From: Halovivax ruber XH-70
GTDB lineage: Archaea; Halobacteriota; Halobacteria; Halobacteriales; Natrialbaceae
Direction: 5' to 3'
DNA: 64,000 nt
Assembly (NCBI RefSeq): GCF_000328525.1
Contig: NC_019964.1
Coordinates: 744,001-808,000 of the forward strand
In this document: positions 36,128 through 43,933 of the stretch, in pieces
Position numbering within the stretch: position 1 is the first letter of the stretch
Layout of the letters: every line of letters begins with the position of its first letter
The notes under the pieces: model-generated
What the model saw: the letters and a program-made list of their open reading frames with translations, nothing else
What the model was told of the DNA's origin: nothing
Database searches by the model: none
Program-made: the position numbers and the translations under genes

Positions 36128-36736
36128 GTGACGACCCTGTTCCCGGACCAACTCGAGACCGACCGCCTCCGACTCGACGTCGTGGACCCGGCGTCGACGG
36201 ACGCGTTCGAGCACTACGAGGCGTTCGCGGACGATCCAGACCCGGAGACGGTCTACGAGTACGTGCCGGTCTCGGAGCCGGCCACACCCGACGAATCCCG
36301 CGCCTTCGTCGAAAATGCCGGCTCGAACCGGGACGACGCCGACGCGGTCACCTACGCGATCTACCCGACGGGTGACGAACCGATGGCAGGCACCCTCGCC
36401 GGCACGACGACTCTGTTCGTCGAGTGGGACCGCGAGGCGGCTTCCTCCGCGATCGTCCTGCGAAAACCGTTCTGGGGACGGGGCTACTCCGGCGAGCGGG
36501 CGGGTGCACTGCTCGAGCTGGCGTTCGGTCGACTCGACCTGGCTCACTTCGGGGTGTCTTGCGTCGCCGGGAACGACCGGTCGAAACGCGCGATCGAGAA
36601 ATACGTCGAGGCACACGGTGGGCGGTACGACGGCCGATTGCGTCACGCCCACGCGATCGACGGGGAGCCGGTCGATCTCCACTGGTTCTCGATCTCCCGG
36701 AGCGAGTACCGGGCTGCAACTGACGACGCCGACTAA
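36128..36736 (+). CDS. RimJ/RimL-type GNAT acetyltransferase, paralogue 1
   Basis: 202 residues from a GTG at 36128, chosen because the result (VTTLFPDQLETDRLRLDVV) aligns end to end with the start of the neighbouring paralogue; a GTG at 36104 would add eight residues. Features are ETDRLRLDVVDP, RKPFWGRGYSGERAGALLEL (acetyl-CoA site) and NDRSKRAIEKYVEAHGG. Members acetylate protein N-termini, ribosomal proteins or antibiotics; the target is unknown. Tandem duplication with the next gene is evident. Confidence 0.82.
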   Translation: MTTLFPDQLETDRLRLDVVDPASTDAFEHYEAFADDPDPETVYEYVPVSEPATPDESRAFVENAGSNRDDADAVTYAIYPTGDEPMAGTLAGTTTLFVEWDREAASSAIVLRKPFWGRGYSGERAGALLELAFGRLDLAHFGVSCVAGNDRSKRAIEKYVEAHGGRYDGRLRHAHAIDGEPVDLHWFSISRSEYRAATDDAD

Positions 36737-36798
36737 CCGATCATCGACACCAGGGTTTATTCTGTCCGCCGAGAACGACGTGGGTACGTGTTCGACCG

Positions 36799-37425
36799 AT
36801 GACCGACCTCTTCCCCGATACGATTCGCACCGATCGGCTCCGGCTGGACGTCGTCACCCCGGAGACGGTCGACCTCTTCGAGTTCTACGACCACGCCGGT
36901 ACCGATCCCGATATCGAGGAAATCACGCGGTATCTCACCTGGGAGCCCCACGAGACGCCGAAGGCGACGCTCGAGTTCGTCGAGCACGTCGGCGAGCAGT
37001 ACGGGTCCGGTGAGGGCGCGACATACGTGATCCGGCCGCGCGATGGAGAGGACGGTGCCGGCGAGTTCGCCGGCGTCGCCGGGTTCGACGTCGACTGGGA
37101 CCGCAAGACGATGACCCTCGGCACCTGGCTCCGGAAGCCGTTCTGGGGCCGGGGCTACTCCGGCGAGCGCGCCGCGGCGATGATGCAACTGGCGTTCGAC
37201 TGCCTCGATCTCGACATGGTCGCTGTCACCGCCCACGTCGACAACGAGAAGTCGAACCGGGCGATCGAGAGATACGTCACGGCTCACGGCGGGCGGAAAG
37301 AGGGAACGCTTCGCAACTGGGACACCTTTGGTGACGAACTCGTCGACGTGGTTCGGTACACCGTTTCGAGTGACGAGTGGGTGGCCAATCGCGACGACGC
37401 AGTTGCCGAATTCGACGGTTTCTGA
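36799..37425 (+). CDS. RimJ/RimL-type GNAT acetyltransferase, paralogue 2
   Basis: 208 residues. It shares TDRLRLDVVTPETVD, LRKPFWGRGYSGERAAAMMQ and VDNEKSNRAIERYVTAHGG with the gene 62 bp upstream, so the pair arose by local duplication. The ATG at 36799 gives MTDLFPDTIRTDRLRL, the conserved family start. Its stop codon lies inside a 30-bp tandem duplication that extends into the convergent neighbour's 3' end. Confidence 0.85.
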   Translation: MTDLFPDTIRTDRLRLDVVTPETVDLFEFYDHAGTDPDIEEITRYLTWEPHETPKATLEFVEHVGEQYGSGEGATYVIRPRDGEDGAGEFAGVAGFDVDWDRKTMTLGTWLRKPFWGRGYSGERAAAMMQLAFDCLDLDMVAVTAHVDNEKSNRAIERYVTAHGGRKEGTLRNWDTFGDELVDVVRYTVSSDEWVANRDDAVAEFDGF

Positions 37426-37475
37426 GGCGGCCGGTCCGATTCGTTCGGTTTCTGAGACGACCGGTCCGACCCGTT
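37416..37475. repeat. 30-bp tandem duplication spanning a stop codon
   Basis: Units 37416-37445 and 37446-37475 share CGGTTTCTGAGRCGRCCGGT with few differences. The first contains the last codons and TGA of the acetyltransferase gene; the second reaches the stop of the convergent oxidoreductase gene. Confidence 0.75.
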
Positions 37476-38481
37476 ACTCGGCGAGTGATGCAATCGCCGA
37501 GAGCGACCGCTCTCTGTCCGCTTCGTCCATCCCGTCGACGAACGTGACCTGGACCGCGTCCACGCCGTCGATGGCCGCGTAGTCGGCGACCCACTCGCGA
37601 ACCTCGTCCGGCGTCCCCGTCGCGGCGAGTTCGTCGAGCAAGTCGTCCGGCAACGCGTTCGCCATCGCGTCGGTGTCCCGTTCGGCCCAGGCGTCTCTGA
37701 TCGCCTCGACGACGTCCGGATAGCCCTGTTCGGCGACGGACTTGCCGTAGAATGGGCCGTACGCGCCGAGCATGAACGCGACGGCGGATCGGGCGAGCGA
37801 TCGGGCCCGGTCGGGATCGTCGTCGACGACGCACCTGACGATCGGCGCGACGCGGACGTCGTCGATCGTTCGATCACCCAGGTTCGCGCCCCGGCGAAGA
37901 TCCTCGAGGCGGGTCTCCAGTCCGTCGCGGGTGAACAGCTGGGGCAGCCACCCGTCGCCGAACCGGCCGGCAAGCTCGGTCGCCGTCGGCCCGAGCGTGG
38001 CCAGGTCGATCGGTGGCGGCGATTCGGGCAGTGGTCGCTCGAACGCGAGGCCGTCGACGTCGATCACGTCGCCGTGGTAGGCCGAGGTTCCCTCGGTCGA
38101 AATCGTCCGGACGAGCTCGACGGTCTCGCGGAGCCGGCGCAGCGGGCGATCGAACGAGCGGCCGTGCCAGCGCTCGGTGATCGCGGGCGAACTTGGCCCG
38201 AGACCGAGTCGGAATCGCCCGTCCGACGCGTCGGCGAGCGTCAGTGCGGTCTGGGCCAACAACGCCGGCGACCGTCCGTACGGCGACAGCACCGCTGTCC
38301 CGATGTCGATCTCGTCGGTTCGGTCGGCGATCAGCGAGAGCGCCGGGACGACGTTCCAGCCGGTCGTCTCGCCCACCGTGACCGTCCGGTAGCCGAGTTC
38401 TTCCGCGCGGGCGGCGCGCTCGGCGACAGCCTGTGGCCGATCGTACTGAGAGACGTCGAGAAACCAGTCCAGCTCGGGCAT
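37474..38481 (-). CDS. LLM-class F420/flavin-dependent oxidoreductase
   Basis: 335 residues from the ATG at 38481, which opens MPELDWFLDVSQYDRPQ. It has the luciferase-like TIM-barrel pattern: AARAEELGYRTVTVGETTGW, IDIGTAVLSPYGRSPALLAQ and DGRFRLGLGPSSPAITERWH. Haloarchaeal members of this class generally use coenzyme F420 and resemble methylene-H4MPT reductase-type enzymes, but the substrate is rarely known. The 27 in-frame residues upstream have no family match. Confidence 0.82.
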   Translation of the reverse strand: MPELDWFLDVSQYDRPQAVAERAARAEELGYRTVTVGETTGWNVVPALSLIADRTDEIDIGTAVLSPYGRSPALLAQTALTLADASDGRFRLGLGPSSPAITERWHGRSFDRPLRRLRETVELVRTISTEGTSAYHGDVIDVDGLAFERPLPESPPPIDLATLGPTATELAGRFGDGWLPQLFTRDGLETRLEDLRRGANLGDRTIDDVRVAPIVRCVVDDDPDRARSLARSAVAFMLGAYGPFYGKSVAEQGYPDVVEAIRDAWAERDTDAMANALPDDLLDELAATGTPDEVREWVADYAAIDGVDAVQVTFVDGMDEADRERSLSAIASLAE

Positions 38482-38571
38482 CGACCGTGAACGGAACGGC
38501 GAGGATAATAACGATGGCTGTTCGAACCCCGCAGGCGGCGGCTGGTCGTTACCGACGAGCACTCCGGTCGA

Positions 38572-38697
38572 TCAGAACGGGAGGCTCACGACGAGCAGCA
38601 GGCCCGCCAGGACGACGAGGCCGAGCCAGCCGAAGAAGATCGCAACCGCCTGTTTTCCAGTCAGTGCTTCTCCATCCAGTACTTCCCCGAGTGACAT
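38572..38697 (-). CDS. 41-residue single-TM miniprotein
   Basis: A short frame from the ATG at 38697 reads MSLGEVLDGEALTGKQAVAI and continues as one transmembrane helix (FFGWLGLVVLAGLLLVVSLPF) to a TGA at 38572-38574. The amphipathic head plus single helix, clean ATG and position in an otherwise empty gap support a real gene. A TATA-like box is not obvious. Homologues would be needed for certainty. Confidence 0.5.
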   Translation of the reverse strand: MSLGEVLDGEALTGKQAVAIFFGWLGLVVLAGLLLVVSLPF

Positions 38698-38838
38698 TAC
38701 GGAATCGAAGGGCCCGACGAGGCGTGCTGCTTTCGCCGATTCTCGCACTGTGGGAATCGGCGACCCACCTGCAGGGTCCCTTGACGAGGCGAAGTCACTG
38801 TTCTGGGCGGACGAACGGGTGGGCGGGTAGAATGGACG

Positions 38839-39444
38839 TTACGATCGGGGATCGTCGGGCGGACTGGTATCACGGACGAGCAGTGCGACCCCGACGGCGA
38901 TACCGGAACAAACCATGACGATTCCGAGAATCGCGAACGGTCCCTCGACGACGGCTGCCGTGGCGAGTCCCACGAGGAGTGCGAGGGTGGCGAGTCCACC
39001 CAGCGCGATCGTTTCGGGTCCGATCGCGTCACCTATCCGATCGAGCGGGTGGTCGGTAGACCGGTCGTCGGTCGCGGGCGTCGCGAGCCGTTCGTCGACG
39101 TCGACGCGGCGGTCGTCACCGACGCCACCGGTCAGCGTGACGTCGATCGCCGTCGAGTTGGCGCCGAATCGCGTTTCGAGCGAGAGCGTTCCGGACAGCG
39201 GTCCGTCGTGCCCGTGGACCGAAATCGGCACAGTGACGGTTTCGTCGGCGTCGACGTACGTGTTCGGACGCTGGACGGTGAGTGTGTCGGCGAGTGTCGA
39301 CCCTGGACTGACGTAGAGGTGGACCGGATCGCCGTGGTTTTCGACGCTCAGCTCGAACGCACGGTCGGTCGAGAGTGTCGACTGGCCGACGTCGATCGTC
39401 CCGTGGCCGGACCGGTTGACGTAAACGCTGATCGACTCGGGCAC
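38839..39444 (-). CDS. haloarchaeal membrane-anchored beta-rich protein
   Basis: 201 residues. The N-terminal 105 residues are a beta-rich domain without signal peptide (MPESISVYVNRSGHGTIDVG, FELSVENHGDPVHLYVSPG), resembling an immunoglobulin-like fold. Two transmembrane helices follow (IALGGLATLALLVGLATAAVV and FAILGIVMVCSGIAVGVALLV). The N-domain is probably exported by the first helix or cytosolic. A 12-bp gap to the Trm112-like gene upstream on the same strand suggests a shared transcript. The function is unknown. Confidence 0.65.
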   Translation of the reverse strand: MPESISVYVNRSGHGTIDVGQSTLSTDRAFELSVENHGDPVHLYVSPGSTLADTLTVQRPNTYVDADETVTVPISVHGHDGPLSGTLSLETRFGANSTAIDVTLTGGVGDDRRVDVDERLATPATDDRSTDHPLDRIGDAIGPETIALGGLATLALLVGLATAAVVEGPFAILGIVMVCSGIAVGVALLVRDTSPPDDPRS

Positions 39445-39456
39445 GTGTGTGACACC

Positions 39457-39648
39457 TCAGGCGGGTGTCTCTTCTCGCATGTCCGGGGGCAGGAGGTTCG
39501 GAATCCCGTCCTCGATCGGATATCGTTCGCCGCACTCGGTGCAGACGAGCGTCCCGGATTCGACGTCGTCGTCACCGACTGCGTCCTCGAGTTCGAGGTC
39601 GTGTTTGTCGAGCGGACAGCAGAGAACGTCGAGCAGTGACTCCTTCAT
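39457..39648 (-). CDS. Trm112-family methyltransferase activator
   Basis: 63 residues from the ATG at 39648. The zinc-ribbon LLDVLCCPLDKHDLELED, then GTLVCTECGERYPIEDGIPNLLP, is the Trm112/YcaR signature. In archaea this subunit stabilises several SAM methyltransferases acting on tRNA, rRNA or release factor. A Trm9-like methyltransferase gene lies at 55236 in this window and is a plausible but distant client. The preceding nine in-frame residues lack conservation. Confidence 0.88.
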   Translation of the reverse strand: MKESLLDVLCCPLDKHDLELEDAVGDDDVESGTLVCTECGERYPIEDGIPNLLPPDMREETPA

Positions 39649-39793
39649 GGCTGATATCCGGTTGGGGGAGGCCAAAAGGTTTCGGGAACGCCACGTGTCT
39701 CAGCTCACCAATCGGGCCCCAATCGCCGGTCGACTCACGAACCATCGGCATTCAATTCGGATACAACGGTAGTCCGTTCGGCAGCCGGCACGG

Positions 39794-39807
39794 GTGATAT
39801 TTATCAC
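39794..39807 (+). promoter_or_regulatory. palindromic TATA region of histidine kinase gene
   Basis: GTGATATTTATCAC is a perfect 14-bp palindrome centred about 31 bp before the ATG at 39832, where a TATA box should lie. It could serve as both TATA element and operator. Confidence 0.5.
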
Positions 39808-39831
39808 ACATCCCCGATAATACAGTTGCAG

Positions 39832-41703
39832 ATGGCGGACGGAACTGCGGCGGACGTGATCGAGGACGTCTCTCACCCTGGACTGGCCGACCGAGTGACA
39901 CGACTGCGTACGCTCGCGGACTCGATCGAGGCCTGTGAGTCCGCAGACGAGCTCTACGAGCGGTGTGTCACTCCTGATGGGCACGTCCTCGACTTCGACG
40001 CGGCGATCGTTGCGACCGCCCAAGCGGACGTCTTCGTTCCACGGGCCGCGTACGCGGCGCAACTCCGGCCAACGGAGCCGCTGGCCGACGATAGTGGTAT
40101 TGCCGGTACCACGCTTGCGTCCGGAACGACGACCGTCGTCGACGACGTTCGAACCGAGGCCGCCGCCAGCCCGACCGGCCCGTACCGGTCTGTCCTCTCG
40201 ATTCCGTTCGGCGAGGCCGTCTTACAATTTCACCACCACGAGCCCGGCGCGTTCTCCCAGGTCGATCGGGAGTTCGGTGAACTCTTCGTCTCGATCGCGA
40301 CCAGCGCCCTCGATCGGATCAGGTACGAACGAGCGCGCGATCGGGAACGCGACCAGTTCGCCGCGCTCTTCGAGAACGTTCCCGACGCGGCGCTGTCCTA
40401 CCGCGTCGAAGACGGCGTCAAGACGATCCAGGCCGTCAACTCCGCGTTCGTCAGCGTCTTCGACGTTACCGGCGCAGACGTCGTCGACGAACCCGTCTCG
40501 TCGGTCGTCTGCCCGTCGGCGACAGACTCGATTTCGGAGCCGCACTCGACTGACGAGATCGGCCGTCGGACCGACGTCGAAGTGACCAGGCAGACCGTGG
40601 ATGGGCCGCGACCGTTTCTGCTCCGTAACGTCCCGATGCGGTCGGACGACGAGGTGACCCGCGGCTACCTGATCTACACCGATCTCGAGGCGCTCAAAGC
40701 CCGCGAACGAGAACTCGAACGAAAGAACGAGCGCCTCGATCAGTTCGCCAGCATGGTGAGCCACGACCTGCGAAACCCGCTCAACGTCGCCGCTGGCTAC
40801 CTCGATCTCGCGCGGGAGCAACACGACTGTGCAGAGCTCCGCTCGATCGAACAGGCACACCGCCGGATGGAGCGACTCATCGAGGACCTGCTGTCACTCG
40901 CGCGGGCCGGTGACACCGTCGACGAGGTCCAGCCCGTCCACCTCGGAACCGTCGCCAGGGAGGCCTGGGACAACGTCTCGACGACCGACGCCGAAATCGA
41001 GATCGACGGCGACGCCATCGTCGAGGCCGACCCCGGACAACTGCTGGGGCTTCTCGAGAACCTCTTTCGAAACAGCGTGGAACATGGTTCCACGAGCAGT
41101 CGGCCGAAGGCCGACGACAGTGTCGAGCACGGCTCGACAAGCAGTCAGGGCGGTTCCCGCCCTGACGACAGCGTGGAACATGGTTCCACGAGCAGTCGGC
41201 CGAAGGCCGACGACAGTGTCGAGCGCGACTCGACGTACCAGTCGACGACTAGCGAATCCCCGGGGACGGACGACCACCCGGGGACGGACGACCACCCGGG
41301 GACGGACGACCACCCGGGGACGGACGATCATCCATCGACGGACGATGGGGTGGATACTACCGTTTCGGTCCGACTCGGTTCCACACCGGACGGCTTCTTC
41401 GTCGCGGACGACGGACCGGGTATTCCACCCGAAGACCGTGAGCGGATCTTCGAATCCGGATACACGACGGCCGAGGAGAACACCGGACTCGGCCTCGCGA
41501 TCGTCGACCAGATCCGCGAGGCACACGACTGGGACGCGACCGTCGGCGTCGGGGTCGATGGCGGGGCCCGATTCGACTTCGTCACCGGTGAGCCGTCGTT
41601 CGACCTGACCGACACCGAAACAGGCGAGTCATCGTCCGATTCGATCGATACCGACGAGTCGCCGTTCGATTCGACCGACACCGAAGTCGGTGAGTCGCCA
41701 TGA
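39832..41703 (+). CDS. soluble GAF-PAS sensor histidine kinase with repeat insert
   Basis: 623 residues from the ATG at 39832, with no transmembrane helix, so cytosolic. Domains are a GAF-like sensor (about 30-165), a PAS-like domain (about 180-290, FAALFENVPDAALSYRVEDG), HisKA with phospho-acceptor His311 in MVSHDLRNPLNVAAGYLDLA, and HATPase_c. In the ATPase domain the N-box NLFRNSVEHG is separated from the G1 box (DDGPGIPPEDRERIFESGYT) by about 100 residues of VEHGSTSS- and GTDDHP-type repeats. The tail is acidic. The gene overlaps the next by 4 bp. No response regulator is adjacent. Confidence 0.85.
   Translation: MADGTAADVIEDVSHPGLADRVTRLRTLADSIEACESADELYERCVTPDGHVLDFDAAIVATAQADVFVPRAAYAAQLRPTEPLADDSGIAGTTLASGTTTVVDDVRTEAAASPTGPYRSVLSIPFGEAVLQFHHHEPGAFSQVDREFGELFVSIATSALDRIRYERARDRERDQFAALFENVPDAALSYRVEDGVKTIQAVNSAFVSVFDVTGADVVDEPVSSVVCPSATDSISEPHSTDEIGRRTDVEVTRQTVDGPRPFLLRNVPMRSDDEVTRGYLIYTDLEALKARERELERKNERLDQFASMVSHDLRNPLNVAAGYLDLAREQHDCAELRSIEQAHRRMERLIEDLLSLARAGDTVDEVQPVHLGTVAREAWDNVSTTDAEIEIDGDAIVEADPGQLLGLLENLFRNSVEHGSTSSRPKADDSVEHGSTSSQGGSRPDDSVEHGSTSSRPKADDSVERDSTYQSTTSESPGTDDHPGTDDHPGTDDHPGTDDHPSTDDGVDTTVSVRLGSTPDGFFVADDGPGIPPEDRERIFESGYTTAEENTGLGLAIVDQIREAHDWDATVGVGVDGGARFDFVTGEPSFDLTDTETGESSSDSIDTDESPFDSTDTEVGESP
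41072..41349 (+). repeat. in-frame minisatellite in kinase ATP-binding domain
   Basis: Two identical blocks of about 57 bp start at 41072 and 41168 (96 bp apart), with two related half-units between and after. From 41260, four 18-bp units based on CCGGGGACGGACGACCAC and a fifth degenerate unit (41332-41349) follow. All keep the reading frame. Confidence 0.85.
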
Positions 41704-43775
41704 CCGAGACGGCGGCCAGCGATCGACTGATCGACGAGTCCGACAGCCCCGTCGACATCGAACTGCAGGGGACGAGCCTTCGAGCGACGGATAGCGCCGG
41801 AAACGTCTTTACCTGTGACCTCACCGGCTTCAGTGAACTCTCGTGGACCCACTCGTTCGAGGAACCGATCGACGCGACGCTCTCCGGGCGCGTCTCCGAG
41901 TTGCGATGTGACCTCAGGAACGTGATCGCGCTCGAACGTCGTGACGCCCCGCTCCGCTTCGTCGATCGGGACGAACCGATCGAGGGCGAACACTTCGACA
42001 TCGGATTCGAGGACGACGTCACCGTCCGACTGCCGGCCGGTGAGTACTACTGCCAGTACGACTGCGAAATATTCGCACGGATCCGGTTCGACGGTGAGGC
42101 GCGGATCCGAAATCGGTCCCAGGGCGAACTCTCGATCACCTTTCCACACCCGACCCCACTGACGATCGGATTCAAGTCGACGGTCGAGGTCCCGCGAGAC
42201 CGGCTCACGATCGAACCGACGACGACCGGTCTCGCGACGGCGATCACGAATCTGTCCGCTGCGCTCCGGACCACGGGGCCCTCGCGCGTCCACCGGAGTC
42301 ACCGGGGGTACCCACCGCTGGTAGGCGTCGGCGACGAGACGGTCGTCCCCGAGTCGGTGCGTGAGAACCGGCCGGAGACGGGACTCGACCTGTTCGTTCC
42401 CGACACGATCGACGCGATCTACACCGCCGCCCCGGTCGCGTACTTCCTGGGTGCACGAGTCGTCCCGACGTCGGATCGGTCCCCGCGGCTCGTCGCCGAG
42501 GCGGCTGACTTCTCGTACCAGATCCCGACCGACCCGTCGCTCGCTACCGGGATCTCCACGGTACTCAGACGGACGTTCTTCCTCGACCTGCTGGTCGACT
42601 GGATTCAACCCGACGCCCCGACGCTCGCCGAACACACCCAGCTGGCGGAGGCTGGTATCGACCTCGAACCCTGTCGGGATCGATCGCTCGCCGACCGCGT
42701 CGCCACCTATCTCGACCTCCCCGCGGATCCCGTCGACGAGATCCTCCCCGGCTGGCCGTACCGGATGACGATGGCCCCCGACCCGTCGTACGCGCCCGCA
42801 CTACCGCACCTGTGTTACGATCTGGCGGCAATCGACACGCCCCAGACGAGTCAGGGTCACGGGACCTCGGCCCCCGTCGAGTCGAAGCCACCGCAGCAGG
42901 CGCTGCTCGACACGCAGCCACTGCACGGAACTGTCGGCAGCGTCGATCGGGAGGCCGACTTCGAGGCCAGGCTTGCGGCCTACGAGAACCGGATCCGCTC
43001 GCTCGAACGCGGAACCGAACGAAGGTCGATCGTGGTCGCGACCGGTCCATCGGTCGACCCCGCGCTCGGTGCGGAACTCGCGGCGGCCTACACCGATCGC
43101 GAGGAGACCGTCCCGACGACGGTCGAGACACTCGCCCAACCGACGCGGGACACGCTTCGTCGAGCGCTCACCGGCGGCGCCGACTTCTTCCACTACGTCG
43201 GCACGTGTACGGACGGTCTCGGCTGTCTGGACGGGCCCCTCGACCCGGAATCACTCTCCGAGATCGATCCCACGGTCGTTCAACTGGACGGTCCCGGTGC
43301 GCGATCGGTGGCGGACGCGTTCGTGACCGCCGGCGCCGTCGCCGTCGCCAGCCGTGACCGGGTGCACGAGGGCCGGGCGGGATCGCGGCTCGGGACGCTC
43401 CTCCTGTACGGTCAGAGCGTCGCGACGGCCGCTCAGTGTAGCCAACTCGTCGACTTCGATCCGACGCTTTCGGTCGTCGGTGACGGAGCCCACCGCTACG
43501 TGGCGAAGTGGAAACCGACCGCCATCCAGACCGTCTCGGCAGACGCTGCGGACTCCCTCGAAGTGACCGTCGTCCCGTTCTCCGTCGATCCCGTGGGGGC
43601 CCACTGGCGACCTGACTACGACTCCCGCATCCACCTCATGCCGGCGGCCTACTCGTACGACGTCGAGGCCAGCGCGTACAGCCAGCACTTCCTCCACAAC
43701 AATCAGCCAGTCCTGCTCGACGACGGGCTGTATTTGCCGGACGAACAACGCCGGTTGCTGTATCCGATCGCGTGA
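41700..43775 (+). CDS. CHAT-like (caspase-family) protein without visible nucleophile Cys
   Basis: 691 residues. The C-terminal part resembles the CHAT caspase-like domain of haloarchaeal proteins: ADFFHYVGTCTDGLGCLDGP carries a candidate catalytic His (residue 498). However, the strand that should end with a nucleophile (LNACxS type) reads VVQLDGPGARS around residues 528-536, with no Cys. The following AGAVAVASRDRV and LGTLLLYGQSVATAAQ keep the family layout. The N-terminal 160 residues are a beta-rich acidic domain. Overlap with the kinase gene (ATGA) indicates coupled expression. The CHAT assignment is from motif reading, not a search. Confidence 0.6.
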   Translation: MTETAASDRLIDESDSPVDIELQGTSLRATDSAGNVFTCDLTGFSELSWTHSFEEPIDATLSGRVSELRCDLRNVIALERRDAPLRFVDRDEPIEGEHFDIGFEDDVTVRLPAGEYYCQYDCEIFARIRFDGEARIRNRSQGELSITFPHPTPLTIGFKSTVEVPRDRLTIEPTTTGLATAITNLSAALRTTGPSRVHRSHRGYPPLVGVGDETVVPESVRENRPETGLDLFVPDTIDAIYTAAPVAYFLGARVVPTSDRSPRLVAEAADFSYQIPTDPSLATGISTVLRRTFFLDLLVDWIQPDAPTLAEHTQLAEAGIDLEPCRDRSLADRVATYLDLPADPVDEILPGWPYRMTMAPDPSYAPALPHLCYDLAAIDTPQTSQGHGTSAPVESKPPQQALLDTQPLHGTVGSVDREADFEARLAAYENRIRSLERGTERRSIVVATGPSVDPALGAELAAAYTDREETVPTTVETLAQPTRDTLRRALTGGADFFHYVGTCTDGLGCLDGPLDPESLSEIDPTVVQLDGPGARSVADAFVTAGAVAVASRDRVHEGRAGSRLGTLLLYGQSVATAAQCSQLVDFDPTLSVVGDGAHRYVAKWKPTAIQTVSADAADSLEVTVVPFSVDPVGAHWRPDYDSRIHLMPAAYSYDVEASAYSQHFLHNNQPVLLDDGLYLPDEQRRLLYPIA

Positions 43776-43933
43776 GTTCGGCCCGTCAGTTGGTATTCCG
43801 ACGTCTCGAGAGGGCACTCGATGGGGAGCGTGTCGTGGTGAATTTCGGTCGATCGGATCGATACCTCTCTCGGCGACGGATGGGTCGGTGCTGTCGGACT
43901 GATCGGATCGGTCCGGAAAAACGAGGGCGTGGC

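Noticed and set aside
41260-41349. Possible CRISPR-like array of short regular repeats
   Set aside because: The 18-bp units are directly tandem with no spacers, and they stay in frame inside the kinase gene.
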